A stretch of DNA of 64,000 bases from Nepenthes gracilis (lineage: Eukaryota; Streptophyta; Magnoliopsida; Caryophyllales; Nepenthaceae), in the NCBI GenBank assembly GCA_033239525.1, contig BSYO01000008.1:15422830-15486829 (forward strand), in the 5' to 3' direction. The position numbers and the translations under genes were made by a program. Shown in pieces: positions 1-11,046 of this stretch (position 1 is its first letter; every line of letters begins with the position of its first letter). The notes under the pieces are model-generated. The model did no database searches, was not told the origin of the DNA, and was given only the letters and a program-made list of their open reading frames with translations.

Positions 1-524
1 GAGTTGAGGAAGTCCCTCAACTCTGTCTTGTCCCCGGCGGGTTCAGCAGCCGGTCGGTTGCTGCCTCCAGTGGACCTGGCAGCCCGGGAGGCTCGCTCCT
101 GGACTGTATGGTGGTCTTCCGCCCGAGAGTATCGAGGATTTTTTCTTTCTGGGCTCTCTGTCGGAGACATACTCCCGGAGCGTTCCATTGGCCTGTTCTG
201 GCCAAGAACGCGGGAGAATGCAGGAGTCGGATTGTTTCCGGCTTTGGCAGGCCTTTTGTCCGGCTTCTTCTTCCTTTGGCCACCCTTTTTGATGGCAAGA
301 GCGGGACTGGCTGCTGGTGGAGCCGCTTTTTGTCGTTGCTCGTTCTGTGTGTAAAGTAACTAGAGCAGGCAATTGTTGGCCTACATCTACTCCACCAGTT
401 GTTGAAAATAAGGCGGTGGAACCCCGCCTGTGGCCCCGTTGACCAGGACATCAGCAGCATGGTCCTGATCGGGGTTAGCAGTTTCTTTAGCGGGATCGTT
501 AGCCGGGGCTCTCGTGTTCACCAT
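1..524 (-). pseudogene. Tat-type Gypsy gag, 5' part, truncated by window edge
   Basis: The minus strand reads a gag start (ATG at 524-522, beginning MVNTRA) that closely matches the leader and gag start of the intact-length element at 12226 onward, including the shared stretch DQDHAA. An in-frame stop follows after about 45 codons (ending at 387). The homology then continues without a clean frame to base 1, where the segment matches 12600-12730 of the other element. This is the capsid-precursor gene of an LTR retrotransposon. It is broken here and the rest of the element lies outside the window. The direction agrees with the primer site and LTR immediately to its right. Confidence 0.75.
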
Positions 525-588
525 TGCAGAATTAGAAGGTGACAGAGAGAGTTTTTGCAGATTCTTGTGGTAGGCTTTTTGTAAACAG

Positions 589-607
589 TTCCCACAGACG
601 GCGCCAA
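589..607 (-). other. Retrotransposon primer binding site
   Basis: On the minus strand this reads TTGGCGCCGTCTGTGGGAA, a form of primer binding site common in Tat-type plant Gypsy elements. It directly follows an LTR end GCATCA at 608. It fixes the orientation of the left element as minus. Confidence 0.8.
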
Positions 608-1100
608 TGATGCGTGCACGGATCCGGCTTGAGCAGTTGATTCTCGGATGGATTGAACCGGCTCCATTCACTGAGTACGAATCCTGCACACCACTAAAAC
701 GAACAAGAGGTCAGCGTTAACGGCGGGATGTAATTCTACCGAAAATACTCCGACGCTCAAGTCAGTAAGACAGCCTTCAAAGGAAGGAACTGAAAGTAGA
801 GAGAGAGCAATGTGAGTGGGGAAGAGAGTGTCTTGTTCCAGATGTCAGAGAGGCGCAAGGCCTTTCTTGTATCTGGATGGTGGGAAAGGCAAAGAACGCC
901 GTCTAGACTCGTTCGTTGCCTTGGAGTTTGATTGTGTTTGAGAGCTTGGCTGCAGAGAGAGAGAGCTTGTTTCTCAGAACACTTAGGGTTTTTCTATGTG
1001 AGTGAATTCAGGCGTCCATGAAAGCATCAGTCAAAGCATGCCCTGGATGGTGAATCCAGAGCCTTTTTTATGGTAAAGATAACGATCCTCCTTCCGTCTG
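608..1100 (-). mobile_element. Tat LTR, 3' portion (minus strand)
   Basis: This stretch is the reverse complement of the 3' half of the LTR family seen at 11047-12142 and 20963-22064. It includes the box reading GACTTGAGCGTCGGAGTATT on the minus strand and the LTR-end segment around GTGGTGTGCAGGATTCG. It ends at the primer site. The LTR is not continuous: its 5' portion lies at about 1965-2397, with a plus-oriented LTR fragment in between. Confidence 0.75.
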
Positions 1101-1129
1101 TGCTTTGCACATTGGGCCCCAAGAAACCT

Positions 1130-1963
1130 TTCAACAGTAACGGGCCTGACCCGTTTAGGCCCACCAGACATTAAAAGGCCAACCACGATTTTCCAAGGAT
1201 AATCCACGATCTCAATTTACACCAGAAAGGATATTGACAAGATTGGCGCCCTTCAAAGAAGGAAAGCACCAGATCTTCCCAATAACTTGCCAGCCAAGGA
1301 ACTCCAACGGTAACATACTGGGGAGGAAAGAAACTAACTTAGAAAGTAGTTGACCGCCTCAGAAGGAAACAATCCTCCACAACTTGGCAACAGGCATCAA
1401 CCTCCAAAAGGAAGGCCAGCAGCAGATTACGAGGACGATCACTCCTTCCAAAGGAGGAGGATCGCCATCTTTACCATAAAAAAGGCTCTGAATTCACCAT
1501 TCAGGGCATGCTTTGATTGATGCTTTCATCAACGCCCGAATTCACTCACACAGAAAAACCCTAAGTGTTCTGAGAAACAAGCTCTCTCTCTGTGCAGCCA
1601 AGCTCTCAAACACAATCAAACTACAAGGCAACGAACGAGTCTGGACAGCCATTCTCTGCCTTCCCACCATCCAGATACGAGAAAGGCCTTGCGCCTCTAT
1701 TACATCTGGAACAAGACACTCTCTTCCCCACTCTCATTGCTCTCCCTCAACTTTCAGTTCCTTCCTTTGAAAGCTGTCTTACTGACTTGAGCGTCGGAGT
1801 ATTTTCGGTGGGATTACATCCCGCCGTTAATGTTGACCTCTTGTTCGTTTTAGTGGTGTGCAGGATTCGTACTCAGTGAACAGAGTCGGTTCAATCCATC
1901 CAGAAGAATCCAAATCTGTTCGAAGTCGGATCCATGTACGCATCATTGGCGCCGTCTGTGTGC
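1130..1963 (+). mobile_element. Tat LTR fragment plus primer site (plus strand)
   Basis: 1221-1945 aligns with 11390-12142, the middle and 3' half of the intact element's 5' LTR. Shared landmarks are GGATATTGACAA near the left, the TTTTCGGTGGGA box near 1800 and the end CATCA at 1941-1945. A primer site TTGGCGCCGTCTGTG follows at 1946-1960, after which the sequence jumps into the minus-oriented LTR start. No gag follows, so this is a broken element end. Confidence 0.7.
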
Positions 1964-1964
1964 G

Positions 1965-2397
1965 TGTTGGCCGCCCTCATGAAAGGTGTCCATCATCAGC
2001 CTCAAGACGGGCTATGAGCCTGAGTGAGCCAGGCACATTACTGTAGAAAAGCCCTTTTGGGCCCAATGTATAGGGCATAGACGGTAAACGTCTAAGTTGA
2101 CCGTCAGCGTATTGGCCGCCTTCATGGTGAATGAAGGGAGAGTAGCTGGCGATCAACTGATGGGCTGTGGGCCAGAATGGAATAAGTCCATCACTGTAGC
2201 AAAGCATATAAATGCCCAATCAAGCTGGTAAACATAGAGTTGACCATTTGAGAACAAGTTGGCCGCCAAGACGGTCAACGTCGGCGTTGACCGTCTTGGG
2301 CTTTCCAGTTCCTGGGCCTGTCTCCTTATTGGGCCGCGAAAAATGTTGATTGGCCTTCTTGGATTTCTGTTAACTTTTCTTTGGGCCAGCCCATTAC
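1965..2397 (-). mobile_element. Tat LTR, 5' portion (minus strand)
   Basis: The reverse complement starts TAATGGGCTGGCCC at 2397, matching the start of the 3' LTR at 20963 (TAATGGG...GCTGGCCC). It carries the same GGCCCA and GACGGTCAAC-rich sequence. It is separated from its own 3' portion (608-1100) by the inverted fragment. The exact outer boundary (2397 to about 2405) is uncertain and no target duplication could be identified. Confidence 0.6.
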
Positions 2398-5300
2398 TGG
2401 TGTACCAATCAATAATAAATGAGTATGAATTTATACAAAAGTGACTTATGATCCAACAATTTTATAATTCAACTCTAGGCACCTGCAGCATGAGCTGCTA
2501 TCCTATGAGCATCATACGGATTGGTACAAATTATCATGAGCTCACAGACGCATCACCAACAAGCTTCCAAACACAAACTATACTGTCGCAGTGCTTCAGT
2601 CGAAGGAAATATCTCGTGAACCTCACACGAAGCTACTCAGTGCATAATTCACGCAAGTCAAACTTTGAGTGAAAATTAACCCTCACATGTAACCAAATAC
2701 AACCTAATATACACAGGCACACAAAACACAACAAAAGAGTACTCAATATTATACAATGCCACGAAATTCATTAATACTTAAGACAGATCTAACATGTAAA
2801 ATAACGAGCTATTTGATCCAAATATTTATCTTAAAAATCTAAGGGGCATCTATCAATGATTTTGAAAAAAGTTTTTGAGAAATGATATAATCTATAATAT
2901 AGTTTGTATTGCTTTTCTTTCTGTTGTTTAGAGGTGTGAAAAATGCATCAAAGATATTATACGATCCCTATTCTCTTCCGACGACAAAGCAAGCTAGGTT
3001 TTGGCCATAAGCATAGCCAAGCAGCGTGCAATATTTTACAATGCATTGAACTGAGTTTAAATATGCTTTAAAAAAAATCTAAAACGACTTAGGGAGAAGT
3101 TAAATAAATGTTTAAACATATTTTTGAAGAAGGTTAAATTTATATATATAATATTTATATTTATATTTATATTTATTTATTTAAAGTTTGACCAAATAGA
3201 CCATTATATGTGTAGGCATTGTTAGGATTGGACCGCCTTTTTAAATTGCGAGGAAACAATCTATAATTCATAACAAGCATACAATGATCACTAATATTTA
3301 AACAAAATATAATTTTTGCATGAAAAACTTCTTAAGAATGAGAGGAAAAAAATCACAGGATAATACTTTAAAAATATCTCTACTATATAATAATTCGATT
3401 ATACAAATTCCAATAAAATATAAGAATTCAATACCATGTATCAACTGAACCGAATAACAATAAGTATAAGATGAAAGAGTAGAAATATGACCCATAAAAA
3501 CATTCTTCGCAACTCTAAGTTAGCGTATCCAAAGTTGGTAGAGATTGAAACTCAATTAAAATTTAACCAGATACTGAAATCTTTATTTTCTTCAATTTTT
3601 TTTCTCTTCCTCTTCTTTTTCTCAAAGACGACACTCTCTAGTTCTAAAATTGTAAGTAGTTAACCTTAAAAATATATTGGCATGTTTTTATACTATGAGT
3701 CCCGTTTGAGCAACCATAAGGAGAACCTCAAGTGCGGGTACCACGGTAAACAGCCTCTCAGGTTCACCTCAAGCGCTCTCCCTCTAGAATCAGCACTTTA
3801 GGCCTTGGTAACACGCAATTCGTGTACGTGAAATACCACAATCCTCCATATTAGTATAGAACTCATATGTCCTTATCCGAACCACTAAACGGCACGTCAA
3901 ATAAGTATGAATTTATATAAAAGTGACCTATAACTCAACAAACATGTCAGTGCATCAACTTATATTTAATAGTTCGAGTTAAAATACCTTTTTGTTATGG
4001 GTCAATTAGGTAAGAAAATTCTGCCTCCATGGAGGCCTGAAATTTTATAATAAACCCACACGTCTTAAAAACAGCCCTAAATCACGCTCAAAAACAGCTC
4101 ATGCCATTGATGCTCAATCCTCCCATAGTTAAGTAAGGGTTACAAGGTTCCTTCAATTGCAAGGAATAAACGATAAAGGCTTCCAAGCTCCGCGGCTATT
4201 CTTTGCAGATAGATCATCCGCCCTACAAGGCTCTTATGAATCTGTAGTCTTAAAAAATGACCAAGTCGTGAGGGCTTTCGACTTCAATAGAGGACGACTT
4301 CTTTTGGCAATATGCCTTCAATTAAAACGTATATTTTCGTGAATAATTGACATTTAGCTGATCACATATATATGTCAATGACACCATAAAAACGCGTTTG
4401 AACGATTTACTTTCCTTCCCAGGATAGCAACACTAGTTTTGTTTCTAAATAATTGAGAAGACTGTCTGGTATCTAACTTGAATGAAGAAGGAGACCAAAC
4501 AGTAACATCCGAAAAACAGCTATTTATCGGAAGTTGCATATTATTCCTTTCCTACAATGGATATTCAGGAAAAAATGGATCCGAACCTGGGTGATCTATC
4601 CCTGAATAGAATGAAACTTTGATAAGGGTAAGTGTAAGTTCTTGTACTGAGCTAAAGGCTATGTGGGTGTCGGCTCACTCTAACAATCGCCAACATCAAG
4701 ACTAAGAGCTTACGGTTGGGGAAGGGTTATCCCGTTTGTAATATCAATGGATGACCCTAGAAGAGAATTATATGAGTTAGAGATGATGATCAAGGTTGGG
4801 ATGCTCGATCTATTAAGAGATAACTATATATAATTAACGTATATAGTTATTTATTATATAGATAGACATAATTAAAATTTTTAATGTTGCATTACATTTT
4901 TGGAAGTAGCATGGTCAAGAAGGAAAATAAATGGCCCTCCCTCGCTCAATTTTTAGAATTTTGCATATTAAAACAGCTTTTTTCATTTGTATTTTTTATG
5001 AAAAGATATTAATTATTTGATATTTTAGATAGATTTTTTTTTTCAAAAATAAAAAACCAGAATTATTATTGCAACCTAGTTTTTGATAATGGTGGAATAG
5101 TGGCAAATTTTTGGACTTAAAATAGGTCGGCAAGGCTTTCCTTTGGACACCGTCTAGCCACCCGATTTTAATTAAATATAACATGAACGTGTCTAGCCAG
5201 CTTGGTAGCTAGAAATAAAGACACTAAATATATTATAAACTCTGTGCAATAATTTCCATGAAACAGTAAAAAATATATATCAGATCTTTGACGAAACGGC

Positions 5301-5400
5301 AAGGCATGTGCCTTCGTCGTTTTGGCTACTTAGTTTAACTTATCAGAATTTGAATCATTCAACGTCGACGTACGGTTGAGAAGACAAATAGAGGAAAAAA
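2398..5400. other. Intergenic, no gene seen
   Basis: AT-rich sequence with many stops in all frames and no recognisable domain. A segment of about 40 bp (AGTATGAATTTATA and flanks) occurs at 2422 and again at 3904, probably a trace of a common repeat. The rest holds only short AT runs and no supported promoter or RNA gene. Confidence 0.5.
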
Positions 5401-5417
5401 TGCATAAAATAAAATGA

Positions 5418-5435
5418 AGAGAGAGAGAGAGAGAA

Positions 5436-5474
<39 letters not shown>
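5418..5474. repeat. (GA)n microsatellite
   Basis: Nearly uninterrupted GA dinucleotides with one AAATA break, about 500 bp upstream of the extensin TATA box. GA repeats in plant promoters can bind BBR/BPC factors, but no role is shown here. Confidence 0.9.
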
Positions 5475-5475
<1 letters not shown>

Positions 5476-5971
5476 GAAGGTCATGTTGCAAAATGTCCAG
5501 ATGCCAACTCATATGAGACGAGGAGAAACAATCTCGTGCAGCGGAATTAGTGCAGAATCAAGATCCCACCTTGCCATCTGCTTGAATTAATATTTTAAGA
5601 TCATCGTAGCCGTTGAATCCTTCAGCGTTATTATTGATCAAAGACATTTGATCAGAGCGAGGAGCAGAGAATTCATTGGGGGAATAATCTTTCTCTTGCG
5701 TCCAAACTGCTCTGTTAATTAATCCAGCTGTTAATTAATGTGTTAGTGACCGTTAGACGCTTTGGGATACTCCTTCATTTGTTTATATATTTATCTCAAT
5801 AAACTTATATACAAATTGATAAATAAGTCACATTATATTTAAATTATCTCTGAAATATATTTAAAACATTTCCATCATTTTAATTCCAATGAGTTGATTA
5901 CTCGAAGGATAGGCCACTTGAATTGGTGCCAGCGAGTAGTGAAAGGTCCCCTTCAACCGATCGATCCCCAC

Positions 5972-5979
5972 TATAAATA
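5972..5979 (+). promoter_or_regulatory. TATA box of the extensin gene
   Basis: TATAAATA lies 132 bp upstream of the chosen ATG at 6111. Transcription would start near 6005, giving a 5' leader of about 105 nt. The context (CCACTATAAATACGC) fits a plant TATA box. Confidence 0.7.
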
Positions 5980-6110
5980 CGCACTTCTCTGTAGACCAAA
6001 AAAGTCATCTGCTGCCTCTCTTTCAACTTAGAAAACTTAGCCGGAATCTTGCCATTTGAAGAAGCCAACAATTTGCCGGAGGTGGTGGGCCTTTTTTTTC
6101 CGTGCGAGCA

Positions 6111-9100
6111 ATGGGAAAAAGGGGCGGCGGCCCCTGGATGGGTGTGCCTATCCAACATTTACTGGTGGCGGCATTTACCGTGCTGCTTGCTTCGAGCAAT
6201 GTAGGTTCCGCCTGGGCAGATCCTTACGTTTTCCCTTTCTTGCCTCCGCAACTGCCGTATGAGCATGCGTCACCGCTCCCACCTTGGCATTTTGCTATAC
6301 CGCCTTACGAGTACAAATCACCACCACCACCGTCACCCTCCCCACCTCCTCCGTACATTTATAATTCTCCTCCGCCGCCATCGCCTTCTCCTCCGCCACC
6401 ATACTATTATAAATCTCCACCGCCGCCTTCACCATCTCCACCTCCTCCATACTATTACAAGTCTCCACCACCTCCTTCCCCATCTCCTCCGCCACCATAT
6501 TATTATAAATCTCCCCCACCACCATCGCCATCACCACCGCCACCTTACTATTACAAGTCCCCACCACCTCCTTCTCCCTCTCCTCCTCCCCCGTACTACT
6601 ACAAGTCTCCTCCGCCGCCATCACCTTCACCGCCACCACCTTACTACTACAAGTCGCCCCCACCCCCTCTCCATCTCCACCACCCCCGTACTACTACAAG
6701 TCTCCCCCACCTCCATCCCCTTCACCACTGCCACCTTACTTCTACAAGTCCCCGCCACCTCCCTCTCCATCTCCACCTCCACCGTATTATTACAAGTCTC
6801 CACCCCCACCTTCACCTTCACCACCCCCTCCATACTACTACAAGTCCCCCCCACCACCTTCACCCTCACCACCACCATACTATTACAAATCCCCACCACC
6901 ACCCTCACCTTCTCCTCCACCTCCATACTACTACAAATCTCCACCTCCACCATCACCATCTCTCCCGCCACCTTACTACTATAAATCTCCACCTCCACCT
7001 TCACCCTACCATTATAAATCTCCACCACCGCCTTACTACCATCCTTCTCCTGCGCCTTACATTCACCATCCGCCTCACCACCATAAGATAGTGAAGGTAG
7101 TTGGCAAGGTCTATTGCTACCGATGCTATGACTGGAAGTATCCGGTCAAGTCTCATGACAAGAAACATCTTAAAGGTGTGCCTCTCTCTCTCTCTCATTA
7201 GTTTCAAATCTCATTGAGCCTTTATTTATCGTTACATTAAAGCCATGATAAAAAGGTAATAGGTGGGAAATATAAATAAATAATACCTGATATATTATTG
7301 AATCTCTATTACCCATTAATTTAGAGATCTCTTTTGATTGAAAAATACTCTAATATTATGGACAGATAAATAGGTTAGCACAACACTATTGTTTTTTTTG
7401 GCATTATTTCGATTTTCTGATTGGAGAAATTGTTGTCGTCACTAGCAAAAACACCAAGTCGATGAGAACACAGGGGCTGCAACTTGGTTAGACATCGCAG
7501 CCTGTATAATTTTTATTAGGTTGAAATCTAATAAATAAAATTTAATATTAAAAATTATTCTAAAAATATAAAAATAATGTATTTTTAATATTTTTTGTTT
7601 ATCTTACTAATATTTAAATATTTTAATATTTTATAAAAATTTTTAATAAAAATAATTATATAATATATTCTTTTAATATATTAAAATCACTTGTTAGATC
7701 TACAATAATCCAAAAGTTGGAAAGCTGCATCGCACCTTTGCACGTCACAGCCCCCATGAGTTTCTAAATCGACAAGGCAGAATATTTAATAGTAAGAGTA
7801 GGTAACTGTACTAGTTAAAAAGATGAATTAAATCAATTTATGAAATTTAGATAAAGCTATAATATTTATATACAATCACACACAAATAATACAAGGAGAC
7901 TATTTTTTGGTGGTCTGAACACAAATTTCAAATTATAAATGGAACAACCTTAATGTCACACCTAAAAAAATAATTAGATTAGGTAAGACTATAACGTGAC
8001 ATGGTCAACACTTGGAATCCTTTGAGGCCATGACATGAAATTGCATGTAATGGAGCAGGTGCGGTTGTGGAGGTGAAATGCAAGGAAGGTGACAAAGAGA
8101 TTATAGGATATGGCACAACCAAAATCAATGGTAAATACAGTATCGTTTTACAGGGATTTCAGTATGAAAAATTTGGAGCAAAAGCATGCGTAGCCAAACT
8201 CCTTGCGCCTCCCAAGGGTTCAAGATGTAGCGTGCCCACCACCCTTCATGGCGGCAACAAGGGAGCCAAGCTTAAACTGGAATCAAAGAACTACCAAGAA
8301 GTTGTGCTCTCGACCCGATCATTTGCTTACGCTCCCAAGACACCTTACGAGGAATGTGAAAAGCACAAGCACCACCCACGCCCTCCTACTCACTACTACT
8401 ACAAGTCCCCGCCTCCACCACCCACCACCTATATTTACAAGTCTCCTCCCCCTCCTTACTACTACAAGTCTCCTCCCCCACCATCTCCATCCCCTCCATC
8501 CCCATATTATTACAAGTCTCCTCCGCCACCATATTACTATAAATCCCCACCTCCCCCTTCGCCATCTCCTCCACCTCTCTACTACTACAAATCACCACCA
8601 CCACCGTCGCTGTTACCACCTCTCCCATACTACTACAAATCCCCTCCTCCACCATCTCCATCCCCTCCACCACCATACTATTACAAGTCCCCTCCACCTC
8701 CATCGCCATCTCCTCCACTACCCTACTACTACAAGTCACCGCCACCACCATCTCCATCCCCTCCACCACTGTACTACTACAAATCCCCGCCACCACCATC
8801 TCCATCTCCTCCACCAGCATACTACTATAAATCCCCACCGCCCCCATCTCCATCCCCTCTACCACCGTACTACTACAAGTCCCCTCCACCTCCATCGCCA
8901 TCTCCTCCACCAGCCTACTACTACAAGTCACCGCCACCACCAACTCCATCCCCTCCACCACCATACTACTACAAGTCCCCACCGCCACCATCTTCATCCC
9001 CTCTGCCACCATACTACTATAAATCCCCACCACCGCCATCACCATCCCCTCCACCACCGTACTACTACAAGTCCCCTCCACCACCATCTCCATCCCCTCC

Positions 9101-10298
9101 GCCAGCATACTACTATAAATCCCCACCGCCGCCATCTCCATCCCCTCTACCACCGTACTACTACAAGTCCCCTCCACCACCATCGCCATCTCCTCCACCA
9201 CCCTACTACTACAAGTCCCCTCCACCACCATCTCCATCCCCTCCACCACCCTACTACTACAAGTCCCCTCCACCACCATCTCCATCCCCTCCGCCACCAT
9301 ACTACTATAAATCCCCACCGCCGCCATCTCCATCCCCTCCGCCACCATACTACTATAAATCCCCACCGCCGCCATCTTCATCCCCTCCACCACCCTACTA
9401 CTACAAGTCCCCTCCACCACCATCTCCATCCCCTCCGCCGCCATACTACTATAAATCCCCACCGCCGCCATCTCCATCCCCTCTACCACCATACTACTAC
9501 AAGTCTCCTCCACCTCCATCGCCGTCTCCTCCACCACCCTACTATTACAAGTCCCCTCCACCACCATCACCATCCCCTCCACCACCCTACTACTACAAGT
9601 CCCCACCGCCACCATCTCCATCCCCTCCGCCACCATACTACTATAAATCCCCACCGCCACCATCTCCATCCCCTCCGCCACCATACTACTATAAATCCCC
9701 ACCGCCGCCATCTTCATCCCCTCCACCACCCTACTACTACAAGTCCCCTCCACCACCATCTCCATCCCCTCCGCCGCCATACTACTATAAATCCCCACCG
9801 CCGCCATCTCCATCCCCTCCACCACCGTACTACTACAAGTCCCCTCCACCTCCATCACCATCCCCTCCACCACCCTACTACTACAAGTCCCCTCCACCAC
9901 CATCTCCATCCCCTCCGCCACCATACTACTATAAATCCCCACCGCCGCCATCTCCATCCCCTCCACCACCATACTACTACAAGTCCCCTCCACCTCCATC
10001 ACCGTCTCCTCCACCACCCTACTATTACAAGTCCCCTCCACCACCAACTCCATCCCCTCCACCACCATACTACTACAAGTCCCCTCCACCACCATCTCCA
10101 TCCCCTCCACCACCGTACTACTATAAGTCCCCTCCGCCTCCATCGCCATCTCCTCCTCCACCGTACTACTACAAGTCCCCACCTCCTCCCTCACAATTTA
10201 CCCCTCCTCCCTACTATTACTGGTCACCTCTCCCACACATAAAATCACTTCCACCACCCATCTATCAAGCATCCCCACCATGGCCAACAATTTACTAA
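6111..10298 (+). CDS. Extensin with internal Pollen_Ole_e_1 domain, two exons, frameshifted in exon 1
   Basis: This encodes a secreted hydroxyproline-rich glycoprotein of the plant cell wall. Such proteins are hydroxylated and glycosylated on SPPPP blocks and cross-linked through Tyr-X-Tyr motifs into a wall scaffold. Exon 1 is 6111-7175 and exon 2 is 8059-10298, about 1,100 residues if the frame were intact. Residues 1-36 form a signal peptide (hydrophobic LLVAAFTVLLA, likely cut after SAWA). About 12 YYYKSPPPPSPSPPPP-type repeats follow, then an Ole e 1 domain split by the intron (VYCYRCYDWKYP in exon 1; six cysteines in total). About 36 more repeats follow, ending at the stop 10296-10298. 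Start choice: the ATG at 6111 is the first in frame and begins the signal peptide. One C is missing from the tract 6657-6667, so the literal frame stops at 7091 before the Ole e 1 domain. It may be a recent null allele or a sequencing error, because both halves are otherwise open. Identification as an extensin/Ole e 1 hybrid is firm; the named orthologue is unknown. Confidence 0.85.
6307..7020 (+). repeat. First extensin repeat block (exon 1)
   Basis: About 12 tandem units of roughly 48 bp encode YYYKSPPPPSPSPPPP and variants (YIYNSPPPP, YFYKSPPPP, YHYKSPPPP). Each unit offers an SPPPP glycosylation block and a Tyr-X-Tyr cross-linking motif. The frame changes by one base between 6657 and 6667; downstream units read cleanly in the shifted frame up to the splice donor. 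Confidence 0.9.
7176..8058 (+). other. Phase-1 spliceosomal intron of the extensin gene
   Basis: The donor is TTAAAG/GTGTGC at 7175/7176 and the acceptor GGAGCAG/GTGCGG at 8058/8059. Joining gives K-G-A-V-V-E-V across the junction and restores a continuous Ole e 1 domain. The intron is 883 bp and AT-rich, as in plants. It contains no recognised element. Confidence 0.88.
8437..10190 (+). repeat. Second extensin repeat block, 48-bp units with higher-order structure
   Basis: About 36 units of 48 bp encode YYYKSPPPPSPSPPPP. Two codon subtypes recur (AAG TCC CCT versus AAA TCC CCA after the Tyr triplet), often alternating. Rare variants (SSSP, TPSP, PPPA, SPLPP) mark individual units. The SSSP variant recurs at about 9372 and 9708, exactly 336 bp (seven units) apart, followed by about 130 bp that look identical. 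Confidence 0.9.
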
Positions 10299-10830
10299 GC
10301 TCCTCTATGCCAGGCACTCAATCTTGTAAGTATATATCCATCATGAGTAAATGGTGAAGTTCGTGCATTGGCAAATTTGAGCTCATTTCTCATAAGAAGT
10401 TCGTGTTTTTTGTTTCTTTCCTGTAATTGTAGATTTTTAGCTTCAACCAAGAAATAAAGGGAAGCCATGGAAGCATGCGATTAAGTAGTGAAGCTTCCAG
10501 ATCGAAGGCTAATTACAATAATAGTCTGAACTGCATCAATGATATTGTTTACTTTCAAATCAGAGCAGCTTAATCGCTTCCATTTCTCTAGCAGCAGCCA
10601 TTTTATTACACATTCAAAAATTGTCATTGCCGTCATCACGCCTCCATTGCTTCAAATCTGCGATTTGGAACCGCTATTTGAATATTGAGAACGGTTTATG
10701 TGGGTCTGGTAGTTTGCTATCTAAATTTTACACATTTTTTTGTTTGTGTTTTTTGTTGTAAATGTTGTGTATTTTCATGGGGTTATTTTTAATGCATCTT
10801 GTGCACTATTATTAACAATAAATAAAGAGT
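10299..10830 (+). other. Extensin 3' UTR with possible intron and poly(A) signals
   Basis: After the stop, GTAAGT at 10326-10331 and a pyrimidine-rich tract ending TTGTAG at 10432 could bound a 107-bp 3' UTR intron. AATAAA occurs at 10453-10458 and again near 10818-10826. No coding potential is seen in this stretch or up to 10924. Confidence 0.45.
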
Positions 10831-10924
10831 TGTGACTTATTGATAATGATTTTTATTGCCCACCAATTACATAAAATGAATCTCACCATCACGAGAGAGT
10901 GATTTATTTATTAGTCAACAACAA

Positions 10925-11046
10925 CACATTACAAAAATTTTAGCATTTAGTGACAAAATAATTTGTCACTATTAATTATAAAATTGTTACTAAAAGATTT
11001 AGTGACAAATATAATTTCGTTACTAAAGACTTGTCACTAAACCTTT
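10925..11046 (+). mobile_element. Left end of a CACTA-like DNA transposon
   Basis: The sequence CACATTACAAAAATTTTAGC resembles the plant CACTA (En/Spm) terminal repeat, normally CACTACAAAAAA. Subterminal copies of TTAGTGACAAA and TTGTCACTA follow in both orientations up to 11041. Similar motifs resume after 22069, beyond the Gypsy insertion. The right end was not found with confidence. Confidence 0.5.

Larger units (their letters stand above)
589..1963. repeat. Large inverted repeat made of two LTR ends
   Basis: 589-1100 and about 1450-1963 are inverted copies of each other, roughly 90% alike by eye. Both arms run from the primer binding site back through the LTR 3' half to a CTTTACCATAAAAAAGGCTC-type segment. 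The spacer of about 350 bp contains the middle part of the LTR, present only in plus orientation. Confidence 0.8.

Noticed and set aside
5330..5512. Ser-Leu repeat frame on the minus strand
   Set aside because: It is the GA microsatellite read as codons.
6259..7028. Open frames of 120-240 codons in other frames over the first extensin block
   Set aside because: Shadows of the repeat; only the signal-peptide frame and its one-base-shifted continuation make biological sense.
8386..10194. 602-codon open frame antisense to the extensin array, and a 679-codon frame on the same strand rich in His/Thr/Pro
   Set aside because: Both come from the 48-bp repeat being free of stops in several frames; composition simply mirrors the extensin codons and there is no promoter or domain.
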